Positions 26,916-40,925 of a DNA stretch of 64,000 nucleotides are shown one piece after another; position 1 is the first letter of the stretch; every line of letters begins with the position of its first letter. The stretch is from Perca fluviatilis (taxonomy: Eukaryota; Chordata; Actinopteri; Perciformes; Percidae), in contig NC_053119.1 in NCBI RefSeq assembly GCF_010015445.1, forward strand, positions 10,834,550 to 10,898,549, read 5' to 3'. Position numbers and translations under genes: made by a program. The notes below the pieces were generated by a model. It did no database searches, was not told the DNA's origin, and worked only from the letters and a program-made list of their open reading frames with translations.

Positions 26916-28706
26916 TCCAGTGACACGTTGTCCTAAATGAAACGATATCAGTGTATACATTTGCAGCAAGTGTCATTATGCAATTACATTTTGGCAAGAA
27001 AGCACATTGTTTAGAGTAGAGTACTGTTCAGCTGGAAGAAATAGTGAAAATGACCTGTCCCTAATACTTCAAGTTAATTCAATAACAAATATGTCCTGAA
27101 CAACTACAGTTTCAGGGTAACAGGAGTGGAGCTTATAGCTGAATTTGGAGCTGATAGCGATGCTCATCTTCTCTCTGCGGTCAAGTGATTATGTTATTAA
27201 GTAAAGACCTCTGGCACTGAACGCTCCACTGCATCCTATCATTGAAAACTGGGAGGAAAATGGCGCTAAAAGAGACGGACGGCTGCAGCGGCGGTGTTCT
27301 GTTCTGAGCCTGAAGGCTAAGAGGAGGACACAAAAGGCTCTTTGGCAAAGATGACTCCAAACAGGGTCATAAATCAAGGTCTAACCTCAACAAGATCAGC
27401 AGTGCTGGCTACTCACTCAAACCTCAAATGTGTTTTGCGGGAGTCCATCCAAAAGATTCATGTAAAGAACTGCATGAGCATACATACACAATATTCTCAA
27501 ATGATGTCCTCTGAAGACACAGTAACTTTGAGATTTGTAGGCCTGTGTGACAAAACCTTTTTGGCATCAAATGAAACAAATATTAAGATCCGGCATCAAA
27601 TGCTGTTTCATATTCATACTCTTTTCTTTTTCTTTTTTTTTTTACTTATTCTTTGATAAAAGACTTTATGATTTAAGTTATATTTTTGCCAAGTTCTTTT
27701 GCAGCTCCTTTGATGTTTCACGAGTGATAGTTTGGCTACTTTTTCTAAAAGGAATAATTTAAAATTTTTAGGGAAAAAAGGTTCAATTCATGTAACTGAA
27801 AAAAATTTGAGTGGCATTGGTACAGAAACTTTGGTATCATATCGGCAATACCCAGCCCCAAAAGAACTGCTGTTAAAGCAGCTCAACTGAGGTGAAATGA
27901 GCATCTACTGAGCCACAGAAACCATTAAAGAACATCTGACTTTGCTTATCCTGAAACCAGATAACTGGCCCAATGATTATGCCTGGTCCTGGGGTAACCA
28001 TGGCAACAGCCCTGGCTCAGTCACCCTCTCTGCCCTCCCAGTCCAATCCTGCATAGGTTAGATATGACCATCATACAGAGGAAATGAATCCTCTGAGTTT
28101 ATATCATAGAAAACAGAGACGGTGTGTAAAAAACTCACAGCTATACACTCTCGACTCAACTTCAGACTGCAGCTCATCCTCCAAACAACTCAAAGGGTGT
28201 TTTTAAAACCTGCATGTCGCCTGTAGACCAAATGTCTGTTTTCTGTCAGCTAGGGATAGGGGGTAAAATAGCCAAAGTGAAAAGGAGTATGGAAAGGCAC
28301 AAAAAAAAAAGGAAAGTGGTGTCAAATTCTTCGTCTGTGCTTGCCAAATCCCGCTGGATGATGTCAAAGATGCTCAAATACATGTTTAATGCAGTAATAA
28401 GGCTTCATGGCCAAAAGCTATTTCTGCTTAACATTTAGACGCATCACATTCATGATGACATTTTAAAGAGCAAAGCTTTTTTAGAGACGACCGTTGGCCA
28501 CCAGTCTGCTTTCTGCTCAGAGTGCCCTGAGGAAAGATGCAAGCTTTGTACGAGTGTGTGAGTGTGTGTGTGTGTGTGGGGCGGGTATCAATGACGTGGA
28601 TTAGGTACACTCCATTTAGTCTCAAGAATGCAGCTGATAGGCCAAACACATCTCCCACTAGAACGAGCCTCAGGGCACGTTTAAAAAAAACAGGGTGGGA
28701 CCTAAA

Positions 28707-28864
<158 letters not shown>

Positions 28865-29385
28865 ATCATCCAAACGCAGTGTCATGTCTTCTCAGCCATT
28901 AACACAAACACAGAGCTCTATACTCAATAGCTACATTTTCACACACATGACCACGCTGGGATGAATAATACAAAAGACATGTGTGTGAATCCGCTCTGGT
29001 AACAGAAAAGAAGATAACATTCTCATCAATAAATCAAGTAGGGACGGGATGGGGTAATGGAGAGGAAGTCTGCTTCGCCATGAGGGCCTCTCAGTGAACT
29101 GGCAAACTTTGCGCATGTGGAACAAGCTGCATAAAGAAAGAGGAAGTCTACTGTCAGTAAAGGTGATCAAATGCAAGAAAAAAACAAACATATTTTAACG
29201 TGGATGTGTGAACTCCAACAACACATTACTGTTTTTAGAGAGAGCAAGGAAAGAAAAGTGACGAATAACTGCATTAAGTTAGATATTCGCTGGTAGTAGA
29301 TTTACTTACTGTATCAACTGTATCAGACGAGTTGAGTGTGAAAGACAGACGCTCTACCTTTCCTTTAAAGAACCACAAACACTTA

Positions 29386-29392
29386 ACACACA

Positions 29393-29430
<38 letters not shown>
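29386..29430. repeat. (CA)n microsatellite
   Basis: A CA tract of about 45 bp with one CAAA interruption near 29393. Confidence 0.95.
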
Positions 29431-29434
<4 letters not shown>

Positions 29435-30915
29435 ATAAATACAGCCACAGAGTGCACCAAATGAGTCACAATGTGCTGCAGCAACAACTAGTGATGAAAA
29501 TGTGATGAAACGTCACATCAACAAGAGACATGAACAAGCAACAGACGGAGCCATCAGGTCCAGTTTTTACTTCATGCTTTTGTTTAAATGTGCAAACCAT
29601 CAAGACAGTGTTTCCTATACTGCCATATATACATCCGTCTTGTATGTCATTATTCCTGTTTAGGTGCAGCGCCTATCCCAGCATGCACTGCGTGAGGCAT
29701 GGTGCGGACAAAAACTCACACGGGCACACAACGTATCAATGCTTTGAGAGCGTAGACTGTATAAACTTGGTCGAGGGGCATCTATCTAAAACTCTTCTAA
29801 AGTCACAGTTAAAAGCACAATGTGTCATTTTCTGCCGTGAGGGTTCTCTCAATCAAAACAATAACAAAAGAAAGTTTGGGGACGTTGTGAAGGAGCATAG
29901 GATCATGAGAGTTATTGTCCTCCACCACCACTGCCGTCATAGCAGTCAGTTCTCCCAGTTAGGATTCCTCCGTTGTTCATTGGTCCTTCCCAAAACAAAC
30001 GAACCAGGTGATTGAAACCGGAAAAAAAACACTGAATGAAGCGGTTTCATGTTAAAAATCGGTTTCTCCGATATTGTTCAGCGGACAAAAGGACGTCCCA
30101 AAGAGGCTGGGAGCCAGCTGCATGCTAACGTTTGCTTAGCTGGTTTCCCTGATGACTTTAGATCCAGACGCCGATGACTAAAACCCTTCATCCAGTTAAA
30201 ATATACAGTTAAAAACATTGTAAAAAATGGGGCTTAAAACTGGATGAAATGCCAATTCATTACAGCTTCTGGCAGACAACCACAACGCTGACATGCTAAA
30301 AGGATAAGACGCCATTGACAGGCAACCAAACGTAACTGACCGTTACCTTTTTTTAAATGACAGATTTCTCTGGGTCTGAACATTGTTGAAAACATTTTGG
30401 ATAATGTAAGTATACAACTCAACACAATATACAACAGTTTTTAGACATTTCAGTGCATAAAAGTTACATTATTAAACCTTTAAATGGCAGTTTATTCTAA
30501 TACAACTGTATGATCATTTTGGAGGAATTTGTTTGTGGTGCTGTTGAACTGTATTGCACTGTACTGACAGGTGTTGCTGTTATTTTGTCCACAACATTTA
30601 TATCAAAGCGGGTAGGCTAAATAATAGAAAAACCTCTCAAACTGTTTGAGCAAACACTGACATTATAACATTCATGAAGGGAGGATTTATAATAGGACTG
30701 TTGTAGATTGCATTAGTGTTAGCTATGTGTACCTAATAAACTGGCAACTGAGTGTATTTTACCGTTAACGTTGTCACTTACACACATTTGTTATCAATTC
30801 AATAGACTACATTTAATTGTACTGTCAACATGCTCCGTTTCTTTTCTGTATCCTATTAATTTGTCGGTGGAACGGCCCAGTTTTCCCCACATGGATCATT
30901 TCATCTTGCGCGCAC

Positions 30916-30917
<2 letters not shown>

Positions 30918-30957
<40 letters not shown>

Positions 30958-31068
30958 TGTGTCCAACACATTGTTGGCAAAAAACAAATCACGGTGAAGA
31001 ACTGGCAACACACACACACACACACATCTTGAAAACAAAAGGCACATCTAATCACACACACACACGGC
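30918..31068. repeat. Cluster of three short (CA)n tracts
   Basis: CA runs at 30918-30953, 31010-31026 and 31054-31066, separated by unique sequence. Confidence 0.93.
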
Positions 31069-31767
31069 AATCTAGACATGTAGCACAGACGCCGTCTCCC
31101 CTCCCCCCTCCATCCCTCCTTCCTTCCAGCCACCAAATCCACTTAGAGGCCAGTGTATGTGAGTTGCTGATTGTTTTCTCTCTGGCGGCACCTGCTCTGC
31201 CTCCCTCCTCTGTCTCCACCACCTAATCAACTGCCCGTCAGGCGGGGATGGACTGAAGAGGTGGGAGATTTAAATTTCCTTCAGTAATCAACATGGAATC
31301 TTTTCATTTGAAGCCTATACACTAGGGTAATGAATATAGGATTTGAAGTAAGGATCCAATAGATTTAAAAGGAAATTAAATATTCTTATTTGAACAAGGG
31401 TAAAGAACATTCAACAACAAAAGATGCCAATGGAAAAAAAAAATGAAAAAAAGAATTCAGTATGTTTGGGCTGAAACAGGAGAAATAAATCATTGACGCT
31501 TAAGACGTCTTTTCGCTTATATGACCTCGTGTTTTCTCACAAGACCAAATGTGGGAAACCTTGGTGTGTGTGGTATAGTAATGACGCTAGAGGGTTTTAC
31601 CAAATGATGAATGAAAAGAAAAAAAAAGAAAAAACGTGATGACACACATCCATTTCCAATAATTGTCAAGTGGGGAGGTAAATCAGCTTAAAAGGCCACG
31701 ATGGAGGCTGCCATCTCATTTTCACAAGCCAGTATATGCACTAAATAGGATTGTGTTTAATACAAGG

Positions 31768-31899
<132 letters not shown>

Positions 31900-32633
31900 A
31901 AACCACATCTAAACCAGCAGTAAAGAAATAACAACAACTGTCTTCAGGTTCTCTAATGAGAGGATTCACTTCTTTTCTCTGTTTTTATCTCATTGTAAAT
32001 TTTATAATCTGGGGTTTTGGGACTGTTGGTCAGACAAAAAGAAAGGCATTTAAGGACATCCGCTCTGGTTTCTAGAATTTGTGAAGGGCATTTTTCACGA
32101 TTTTATAGATTAATTGATCATGCAAAAAATCGTTCTACCTGCAATTAATACTAATCTTTGTAGTAACATTTTTGTTGAGACTGCGTCAGAGAGGTGTTGA
32201 AATATATTTATGGTCGTAATGGCTGTAAGGTGTCATTTCAAAGCAGTGTTTCCTTTAGGATTTTTTTTTAGCAGTGGGGGCAGGTCCGGTCCACCCCCCC
32301 CATGAAACGGAACTGACACTTCGCTGCAACACAAACAAATATATGTATTCACCTCTCTCGCTTAAAATAGCAAGCAATGCAGCAACAAAAAACTACAAAT
32401 GTGTAAATTCTTTTTGAATAACACCTTTTTGATATAGTGTGAAAATGTAACATTAACGGAGAGTGGATACATCAGCCCAACCCTATTATATATTGCAGGC
32501 CCTCTTTGTGTTGCTTACACAGCATCCGACATAAAGAAACAACAGGAATTATTAATGAATAGAAGATAATTTCACTGATAATGCATGATTTTAATATGGA
32601 CTGAGAGACAAAGTCTGATCTCTTAGGAGGCAG

Positions 32634-32883
<250 letters not shown>

Positions 32884-33357
32884 TTTTCCTTTCACCAATA
32901 TTCCTTCTCTCTCTCAGCACTGTGACAACAGCCAACCACATCACAGTTACTCTGAAGCAACAAGCCAATCGCCCGCCTCTCTTCGTTTGTCTCTGACCAA
33001 TGAGAGTGCTCGCGCGTGCGGCTCGTTTCCCACGAGCAGCTTTCATCATTGTTCCAGATGAGACCGTGGTGCTGCAGCCTCAGAGGGAACAGAGAGATTT
33101 TCATAAACACAACGGCTGTAAAAGATGACTGGGACTCCCTGATGGACACATAAAGCACATTTTCCCTGTAGCTCCTCATTCATTATCTATTCATTCTATT
33201 ATATCCACTGTACATCCTCAACTGCTCCTTTAAGATGTTTGTTATCAGTTTCTATTGTTCCATGTTCCATTGTGTTTGTTTACATATCTTGTATGTTTCT
33301 GTTGCCAAGCTCTTCGTTTCTTTATGTCTGGATACATAAACGTGGCCATTTGTTTCT

Positions 33358-33545
33358 ATTAGGGCTTTAACTAACAATTATTTTCATTATCGATTGATTT
33401 GCCAATTATTTTTCTCAATTTAAAAAATAGTAAAAGAAAAAAAAAAAAAAAAAAAGACCCTCACAACATATTGAGATGTTGCGTTTTGTTCAACCAACAG
33501 TCCAAAACCCAAATATTCCAAAGAGCAAAACAACAGCGATACCAC
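33358..33545. mobile_element. hAT-like MITE (CGATTAAT family, copy 4), interrupted by poly(A)
   Basis: It begins TTAGGGCTTTAACTAACAAT and TTTTCATTATCGATTGATTT, and continues with CAACAGTCCAAAACCCAAAT as in the other copies. A 21-bp A run (33434-33455) sits in the middle. The right terminus is not clear. Confidence 0.55.
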
Positions 33546-33790
33546 TGAAGATTTTGCCAGAAAAATGTGAGGAAAACTGTAAAGCAGTATCCCTCCTACC
33601 TGAACAGAAAATATGCCTCTTTTCTTTAGGTTTGACCGAGTCTGGTACAAGAGAAATATTACTGATTCTAACAGAAATATAACAAGAATCTTTCTTACCT
33701 GAAGCTGCTTCTCAGTTAACAAAAAGAGAAAAACACCTCTGTGAAGCTCACCAGCAGTGACCCTTATTGTTACCAACTAGCTGCTTATTC

Positions 33791-33817
33791 CAGAGTGAGT
33801 GAGTGAGTGAGTGAGTC
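33791..33817. repeat. (GAGT)n short tandem repeat
   Basis: About six GAGT units. Confidence 0.95.
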
Positions 33818-34143
33818 TGGCTCCTAGCAACTGCTGCCTGTCAGGGACGGTTGAAGAGGTATGTAGCCAGTATAGACCACATAGATGAAAGAATGAATGA
33901 CCGATCTGTAGAAGCGAAAGCTTTGAATCCCTGCAGAGAACGTGTGTATGTGGGTACCTACTGATTCCTTCATTAACATGCGCATATTATATGACGATGA
34001 AAGCCAGAATAACACAAACGATGTAGAAAACACAGCTGCTCTAGGTATTTTTTGTTATGCTTGTTGAGTGTTTATGGACCCAAATCAGCTAATAAGGATC
34101 CTAATAGACTATAGTGAACGATGCGGACTGTTGCTAAGCTGCT

Positions 34144-34327
34144 TTAGGGCTACAGCTAATGATAGTATTTTATTTTCAACTAATGTGTTGATTATTTTCC
34201 AAATTACTTGATAGATTTAGTCGAGAAAAGGTAAAATCGTCAAAAGATAAATCCATCATCAAAACCTTGGCCATTTATTTTCTTTTGATCGGCTAATTGA
34301 TTAATCTGCTAATAGTTTCAGCTCTAA
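34144..34327. mobile_element. hAT-like MITE (CGATTAAT family, copy 5)
   Basis: It starts TTAGGGCTACAGCTAATGAT and ends CTAATAGTTTCAGCTCTAA, imperfect inverted termini. The interior is CGAGAAAAGGTAAAATCGTC and further A/T-rich sequence. Confidence 0.65.
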
Positions 34328-34616
34328 AATACTTCATTAAAATATAAAGATGATAAAAACAGAAAGGAAGAGCCTGGAAAACAGCTTAATGAAAACATGG
34401 CTTCTGCAAGTGTTTTTATGTCGTTGTTATGACGAGTTTATGGAGCCCATCAAGACCGAAATGGGCTATAGAGGATTCTTATATAGACCGATACTGACTG
34501 CAACAATTATTATTATCGTCAAACGTTAAATCTTCAAAATTGCTATTTGCCATCACTGCCTGACCACTATATATACCAACCATATATACCAAAATAAATA
34601 TATATAACACCTACTT

Positions 34617-34667
34617 ATATACACATATATATACACACATATATATATATATATACCATATATATAC

Positions 34668-34699
<32 letters not shown>

Positions 34700-34761
34700 A
34701 TATATATATATACATATATACATACATACATATATACATACATACATATATATACATATAC

Positions 34762-34796
<35 letters not shown>

Positions 34797-34902
34797 CATA
34801 TATACATACATACATATATACATACATACATATATATACATATATACATACATATATACACACACACACACACACACATACAGACATACATACATACATA
34901 CA
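34617..34902. repeat. Complex TATA/CATA array with an internal 84-bp duplication
   Basis: Mixed (TA)n, (CATA)n and (CA)n units. A block beginning TACATATATACATACATACA at 34711 recurs at 34795 for at least 50 bp, so part of the array was duplicated with an 84-bp period. It ends in CA and (CATA)n runs. Confidence 0.9.
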
Positions 34903-35676
34903 TATTCTGTGGGTCTTTATTGTTATGGTAAGTGTTTATGGAACCCAACAAGACAAAGACATCATCATCATCTCTTAAGAAGATTAAAAAAAAAAAAAAA
35001 GATATGTAGTTGATTGGAGAATATATTATTTATAATAAAAAAAAAAAAAGGATAGTGTTTGTTTTGTGCTACATGTGAGATACTACACCCACATTTACGT
35101 AACTGAGATGAGATAAAAGTGGGTTATTTACATTTTAGGCAAATTAGCTGCCACTGTGAGAGAAAACTAACCAAGTTCAATGTCCTGCAGACAGGACCTC
35201 CAAACCACAATCAATATTGTCTTCTTGGGAGGACAGTGACAAAATTATTAATAAGACAGCCAAGAAGACGTCATTAAAGTCAAAATCTGCAGTGTCCGAT
35301 CTACATATGCTGTGACTTTGAGCCAGTGAACCACCGGCTCCTACCTGCTATATTCGTATTGTGGCGTCCCAGTTTAGAGTCAAGCACCAAAATAGGACAG
35401 ACTGCAGGACAGAGCAACTTTCAGACAACCTTGGCAGAATGACTAAGCTTTTAGGGCCAGAAAACAGAGAGAGAGAGAGGAAGAAATGGAAAGAGGAAGA
35501 GCCCTGCAAGAAAACGTGAACAAAAGGGAACAGAAGGCTGGAAATGAATGGGGATGGGTGTCATTAGAATTTAACACATTTTGGTACTAATACCAAAGAC
35601 ATACTTCTTTGATACCTTACTCTGGAGGTGTAGAAACATGTGTTTGTTTATTAAACAGCCATACAAGAACTGAAAT

Positions 35677-35965
35677 TAGGGCTGCAGCTAAGGACTGTGT
35701 TCGATAAATCTGCAGGATACTTTTTCAAATAATTGTGCGGTCTATAAAAATGTCCAAAAATGTGAAAGATGTCCGTCAAAGCCTGAGGTGACATCTTCAA
35801 ATGTCTAATTTTGCCCATAACCAACACTCTAAAAGCCAAAAGACATTCAGTTTACTATCATATAAAAACAGAGAAAATCAGCACATATTCACAACTGGGA
35901 AAGTAGAACACGGTAATGTTTTTAGAAGAAAATGACTAACAATTAATCGGTATAAAATTGGCAAA
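35677..35965. mobile_element. hAT-like MITE (CGATTAAT family, copy 6)
   Basis: It starts TTAGGGCTGCAGCTAAGGAC, has CCTGAGGTGACATCTTCAAA and AACCAACACTCTAAAAGCCA in the interior, and ends near GACTAACAATTAATCGGTAT. It is diverged but in the same order as the other copies. Confidence 0.6.
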
Positions 35966-36233
35966 ATGGTGACTTTAAATCGGGGAAATACCTAATCAAA
36001 GAATATGTAACAAGACCTGACGAGCATTCAACACTTTGACAGTTTCTGATGCTATCTATATATAATAAAGTATTGAGGTTTGATGCACAGCTGCACCTAC
36101 ACATGAACAGACGTAGTAGAGCAGAAGTGTTGAGAGATCAGACTTCATTTGGTGCTTCATCAAACCGAGTGCCACACCCAAGTGCTCTGGTCGCAGGCTG
36201 CTTTGTTCTGGCCACTACGGTCTCTCTTTCTGT

Positions 36234-36400
<167 letters not shown>

Positions 36401-38139
36401 GCAGACAGTAAGTCACACGCTCGTCTTGCCCTGCCTGTCGTTTCGTGCATGTATTCAAATTCCTCTCGCGTGTGTCTGCTACCAGCACTCTTCAGCAGGG
36501 CGTCATTTGGCTATGACTCCCAACCCGCAGCCAGTCCACGGTGACTGAAACCAGACGCTGCAAAGACGGCACAAATATGAGACAAGCGCTTATTAAAAGA
36601 CAGCAATTAAGCTTTCAGGGGAAGTGACACGAGCGCTGAATAACTCAGCCTCCTGAGTCTGCAGGCACACTGTCAAAAATGTTTAAGAACTGAACCACAG
36701 ATACGAGTGAGATGTGACATTATCGGCTGCCTCCGAACCCCAAAATGACACGTTGCTAATTGCAGAGGGGCGAGAGTTTTTCTTACTACTGATTTACCCT
36801 CGCAGGCGGGATTTTTTTTTTTTTTTCACAGGCAGAGTCTGGCTGGCTTTAGGGGATAGTGGCTGGCTGAGCTAGATCTGTCAATCTGAGCAACAGCTCC
36901 ATCAATCTGCTGGCAACACGGTGAGACAAACAATGCAACATCAGCAGCAACAGCAGCAGAGCTAAAACACGCACTTTAAGTGGACGTACAAGGCACACAC
37001 TTTTGGGCTTGTCTATGACTGTTTTCCATCATGTTTTCCACAAACAACTATTTACAGCTGATTGCAGCCTCACGGTAACCCTCTATTGAAATAAATTTGA
37101 TATTTTCCAGTACAATTTCTGCATCTCATCCTCTAAGCCTCCCTCCTCAAACTGACACACTGCGACAGTCATGGTTTGGCTCCTGGATGCGCTCGCTCGT
37201 CTCTTCTAAACTGAATAAAAAAACATCTTGCTTCCTGATAAATGAGATATTTTATGATTGCTGTAGGGAAATTCCATTTGTCTGCTGCCGGAGACCTCTG
37301 AGTGCAGGGTCAGCTGTAACACAGTGACCTCGAGGCTTTTAGGGAATTCAGGGAACTGATCAAAGACGCTTCAGAAGGGCAGATGACTACTGGCTTAAAT
37401 GCTTGCACTGGGGTCATGTGGATCATGTGGATGGCCTCTCTGAGCACTAAACCACCCAGAAGTCGACAAAACGAGGGAGATAAAACAGAAATAATTAAAA
37501 GGGGAATTTGGGTTTCATATAACTTGGGTCTTATTTTTGTCCTTTTGGCCATCGGCCCTATCGGTGAGGATTACACTGACAATCATACAGGTTTGAAACA
37601 GGGTAATACAGGGTTATCTTAGGTTATTCGGAACAAAAGAAAACCAAGTTGAATGCTAAAGTTATAACCCAAACTGTCTGTTGTCAGAAATCAGAGTTCA
37701 CAGACCTGTGCACTTCCTTTCGGCATAACCTCCATACAGTGATCAGGGCCTGTCTAGTAAGATCTGGAGAGATGGGTGAGAGATGGGTGATTCATAGTCT
37801 GGATTAATGGAAGTACATTGCCAGGATATGCCTGACAAGACTTTTCCCCTTCACAACAAGAACAACCTACAAGCCAGCAAGCTAGCAGTTACATGCTGAA
37901 AAATGTAAGTTTTGACAAAAATGTGGATCTTGCTTGGTTCTTTCGCTGTATGATTGTTAAGGTTTACAAAGAATATGTTTACTGCATTTATCTATCTAAT
38001 GTTTTGAGACCAACTGGCAGGATTTGCCCTTGACAAAGTACACACGGCGATCCACTGGTAAGAGCAAATTACGTTTTTACCATGTATCCAGCTAATTTAA
38101 ATAGCTCACATCACTGTATTGTGTGAACAGTTAATTTAA

Positions 38140-38350
38140 TATTGTATGTGGTGTTTCCCTTTGGGGGGTGCAAATGTTCCACCAAAACAAGTTCCTTCCC
38201 AAGTCGATTTTGCAGAGCCGCCGTCGCTGTGACCGGAGCTTAGCGCTGCCCGAGTGTTTTTCTTCTTCTATCCCAACATGTATGAGTGGTGTTAGCCAGA
38301 CTTTACTCCAACAGCGCTGTGGAGAGAAGTCTGGCAATGCGAGACTGGGT
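38140..38350. repeat. Fish interspersed repeat (CCAACAGCGCTGTGGAGAGA type)
   Basis: The right part GCCAGACTTTACTCCAACAG, then CGCTGTGGAGAGAAGTCTGG and CAATGCGAGACTGG, is a terminal motif I associate with a common teleost MITE. CCAGACT and AGTCTGG form a small inverted pair around it. The left terminus was not located. Confidence 0.45.
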
Positions 38351-39706
38351 GATTCCTAACGCCAATGATTGCAGAGTCTGGGTTACAACTTTTGCAGCAC
38401 CACTGAAAGTTAGTTAAAACATCAAATGCTCTTTAAAATCCCAAAGAGACACAACATACAAAAGCTAAAAGCACTGTCCTGATCGGCAGAGAGGGCCTGT
38501 TGGCTAGTTGATTTAAAAGGAATCTCTCAACATGAATGAATGCCTATATACACTACTTCTCGTAATCATCCCTGCTCCCTGCTCCCTGTCAAACTCTCTC
38601 TTCCAGCGTCTCCATCTGTGATCAGCCAAGCAGGACGGAGGGGAGCGTGGCGATGCTGCTGGCTGCTCTTTGCCCCGGGCAGTGCCAGGGGACTGATCCA
38701 TGCCCTCACCAGCTGCTGCCTGTTACAAGAAGCACTATCAAGTGCTCCGACTCCCAACGTCAAAAAAAACTAACTTCAGCAACAAAAAGACATCTGCACG
38801 AAGAGAAATCTTTTTTGATGCTGTGTTTATGCCTAAAGAAGCTATAGAGCGAGGTTAAATGAATAATACAAAGACATGTGAGAAACGATAATGGATGCAG
38901 AAATTCACACAGGACCTGGCTTTGAACAGCTGAGGGAACAACAAACAGCAGCGCCCTGCGAAGAATCAAACCATGCTGGAATCAAAAGGACTTCTGCTAT
39001 CGCGCTAACATCTGCGCCAGTGACACATTTTATACTATAACTGCTTTGAAGGAGACTGTGGAAAAAGTGAAAGTGATTCTAATATTGTTGGACAGCCGCA
39101 CAAGAGAGAGGTAGGATTTCTTGCCGGCAGTCGTTTTTTGTTTTGGACATAGTTTCTTTGAGTGTTATTCTTTAAAGAATATGTGAAACCCAACAAGGAG
39201 AATGTGTTCTTGAATTAACCTTGACTGTGGGGGGAGGCGAATGAAAAGGAGCACGTCTGTGTGATGTTATCCTTGTCTAATTCAGACTGTGGTGTGGTCA
39301 ATATGATGGACTTCGCTTAAACACTTAAAGACTCGGAGCATCAACACGGTGTCAAATCACTTTCACTTTTCATGTCACATGAGTGTCACAGAGGTCAGCA
39401 GGTCAGCGGGGCGGCCCCGACTAGCAGCGTATGCAGGATCCTTTTCAGATGTTAAAAAGGACTGATTCTTTCTCAAGTGCGTGCGTGCTAAAGTGCGTTT
39501 GTAAGAAGCAATAAAGAACACGTCCAATCCCAGAGTACATGAGAAACATCCATAAAATGAACATGTAAAAGCGGCTAATGTGTGGCCGGGACTACAGGTG
39601 GAAATTAGCAATTGTTGCTATAACCTGGCCCAAGACATATTCTCTTGTTTAACAAGTTTAATGTTTATTTGTGCATTGTCCCGGTTTCAAATAAATCAAT
39701 TTCCAT

Positions 39707-39884
39707 TCCATCAGTGGGTAGAGTAGGCACACATATGTTTAGAGGTTTATGCCTCGACGCAGAAGTCCAGGGTTCGACTCCGACCTGTGACGATTTCCTG
39801 CATGTCTCTCCCTTCTCTCTCTCTCCCCTCTTTCTCACCAGTCCTGTCCATTAAAATAATCTTCAAAAAAAAAAAAAAAAAAAA
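39707..39884 (+). mobile_element. tRNA-derived SINE, family A, copy 3
   Basis: A diverged head (GTGGGTAGAGTAGGCACACA), box B GGTTCGACTCC near 39770, ACCTGTGACGATTTCCTGCA, a C/T-rich segment and a 20-bp poly(A) tail ending at 39884. Confidence 0.7.
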
Positions 39885-39931
39885 GGCGGCTAATGTTATA
39901 ATTTGCATTCCTGGGGAAATCTTGTTTGGAG

Positions 39932-40290
39932 TAGGGTTGTCACGATACTGGAATTATTTTTTTCATACCTTGAAAAATATCGATATTTGATACCATTTGG
40001 GATACCACAGAGATAATCTATGGGCTTGCTTGTATCCTTTGCCTTTTCCAAGTATTTTCAAACAGCACTCCTGCTGTTTTCCTTGTCAACCAAAACCAGT
40101 CACAGAAGCTCTGCACTTGCCATCTTTAATGACCCAACACCATAACAAAACCTGCAAATGACTGTATTCGACCAGAGCAAATCAGAGCGATGAGAAGACC
40201 GCAGTAAGTGAGAGGAGGCTGGCATTTTTTTTTTGTCAACAAATCCCATGAAAAGACCAAAACCAACGATGGGTTTGTCAGACATGCCAA
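39932..40290. mobile_element. Probable hAT-like repeat with the shared TGTCAAC segment
   Basis: It begins GTAGGGTTGTCACGATACTG and has AAAAATATCGATATTTGATA, a typical fish hAT terminus, then CTTCCAAGTATTTTC-like sequence. The distal part (40233-40285) matches the repeat at 690-850. The right end is uncertain. Confidence 0.4.
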
Positions 40291-40901
40291 TTACTTCACT
40301 GATAGTGGCTTCAATTTTCCAGAATGCATTGCAGCCAGATGACCAGTTGTTGTTGTTTTTTTAATTAAGGCTGAGACTTTTCTTCTCTCACCCTCACAAT
40401 CACTACATCTTCACCCAAACGACACACAGAACCCACAGCTCAATGCAACCAGATAAAGCTCTGTCTCTAGGAGGTGTTGAAAAGCATTCTGGGAAATCAC
40501 TAACTGCAGTATAAGCAGATGATGAGGGAAAATGAAACTGAAAAGTAAATTATAAAACTTCTAATGTGTATTTAACATCACAGATGAGTGATATAACGGC
40601 CTACAAAGTAATGAAGGCTTTCCTTCAAAATAATTAAAAAAAAAAAAAAAAAATTGTTGTGATCTTAGGTGCAGCTACAACTTGTTAAAAAGGTTTGAAG
40701 GAGATGTATGTGCTTGGTCCCCAAATTTGTTTTATGGAAAAACACTACTGGGATATTGTCAGACTTTAATTTTGTGCAGATGTTCTCTGACAAACGCCAG
40801 CGGCAACAATCGAAACCTGACTACTTTACCGTAGTGTCTTTTTAAGTCCTCTTGTCTATCCGGACAAAGCTGATGAAGATGCTATTTAAGACATCTCACT
40901 C

Positions 40902-40925
40902 ACACACACACACACACACACACAC
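40902..40925. repeat. (CA)n short microsatellite
   Basis: About 12 CA units. Confidence 0.95.

Noticed and set aside
34553..34951. Tyr-Ile/Tyr-Met-rich minus-strand frames up to 132 codons
   Set aside because: They are translations of TA/CATA repeats.
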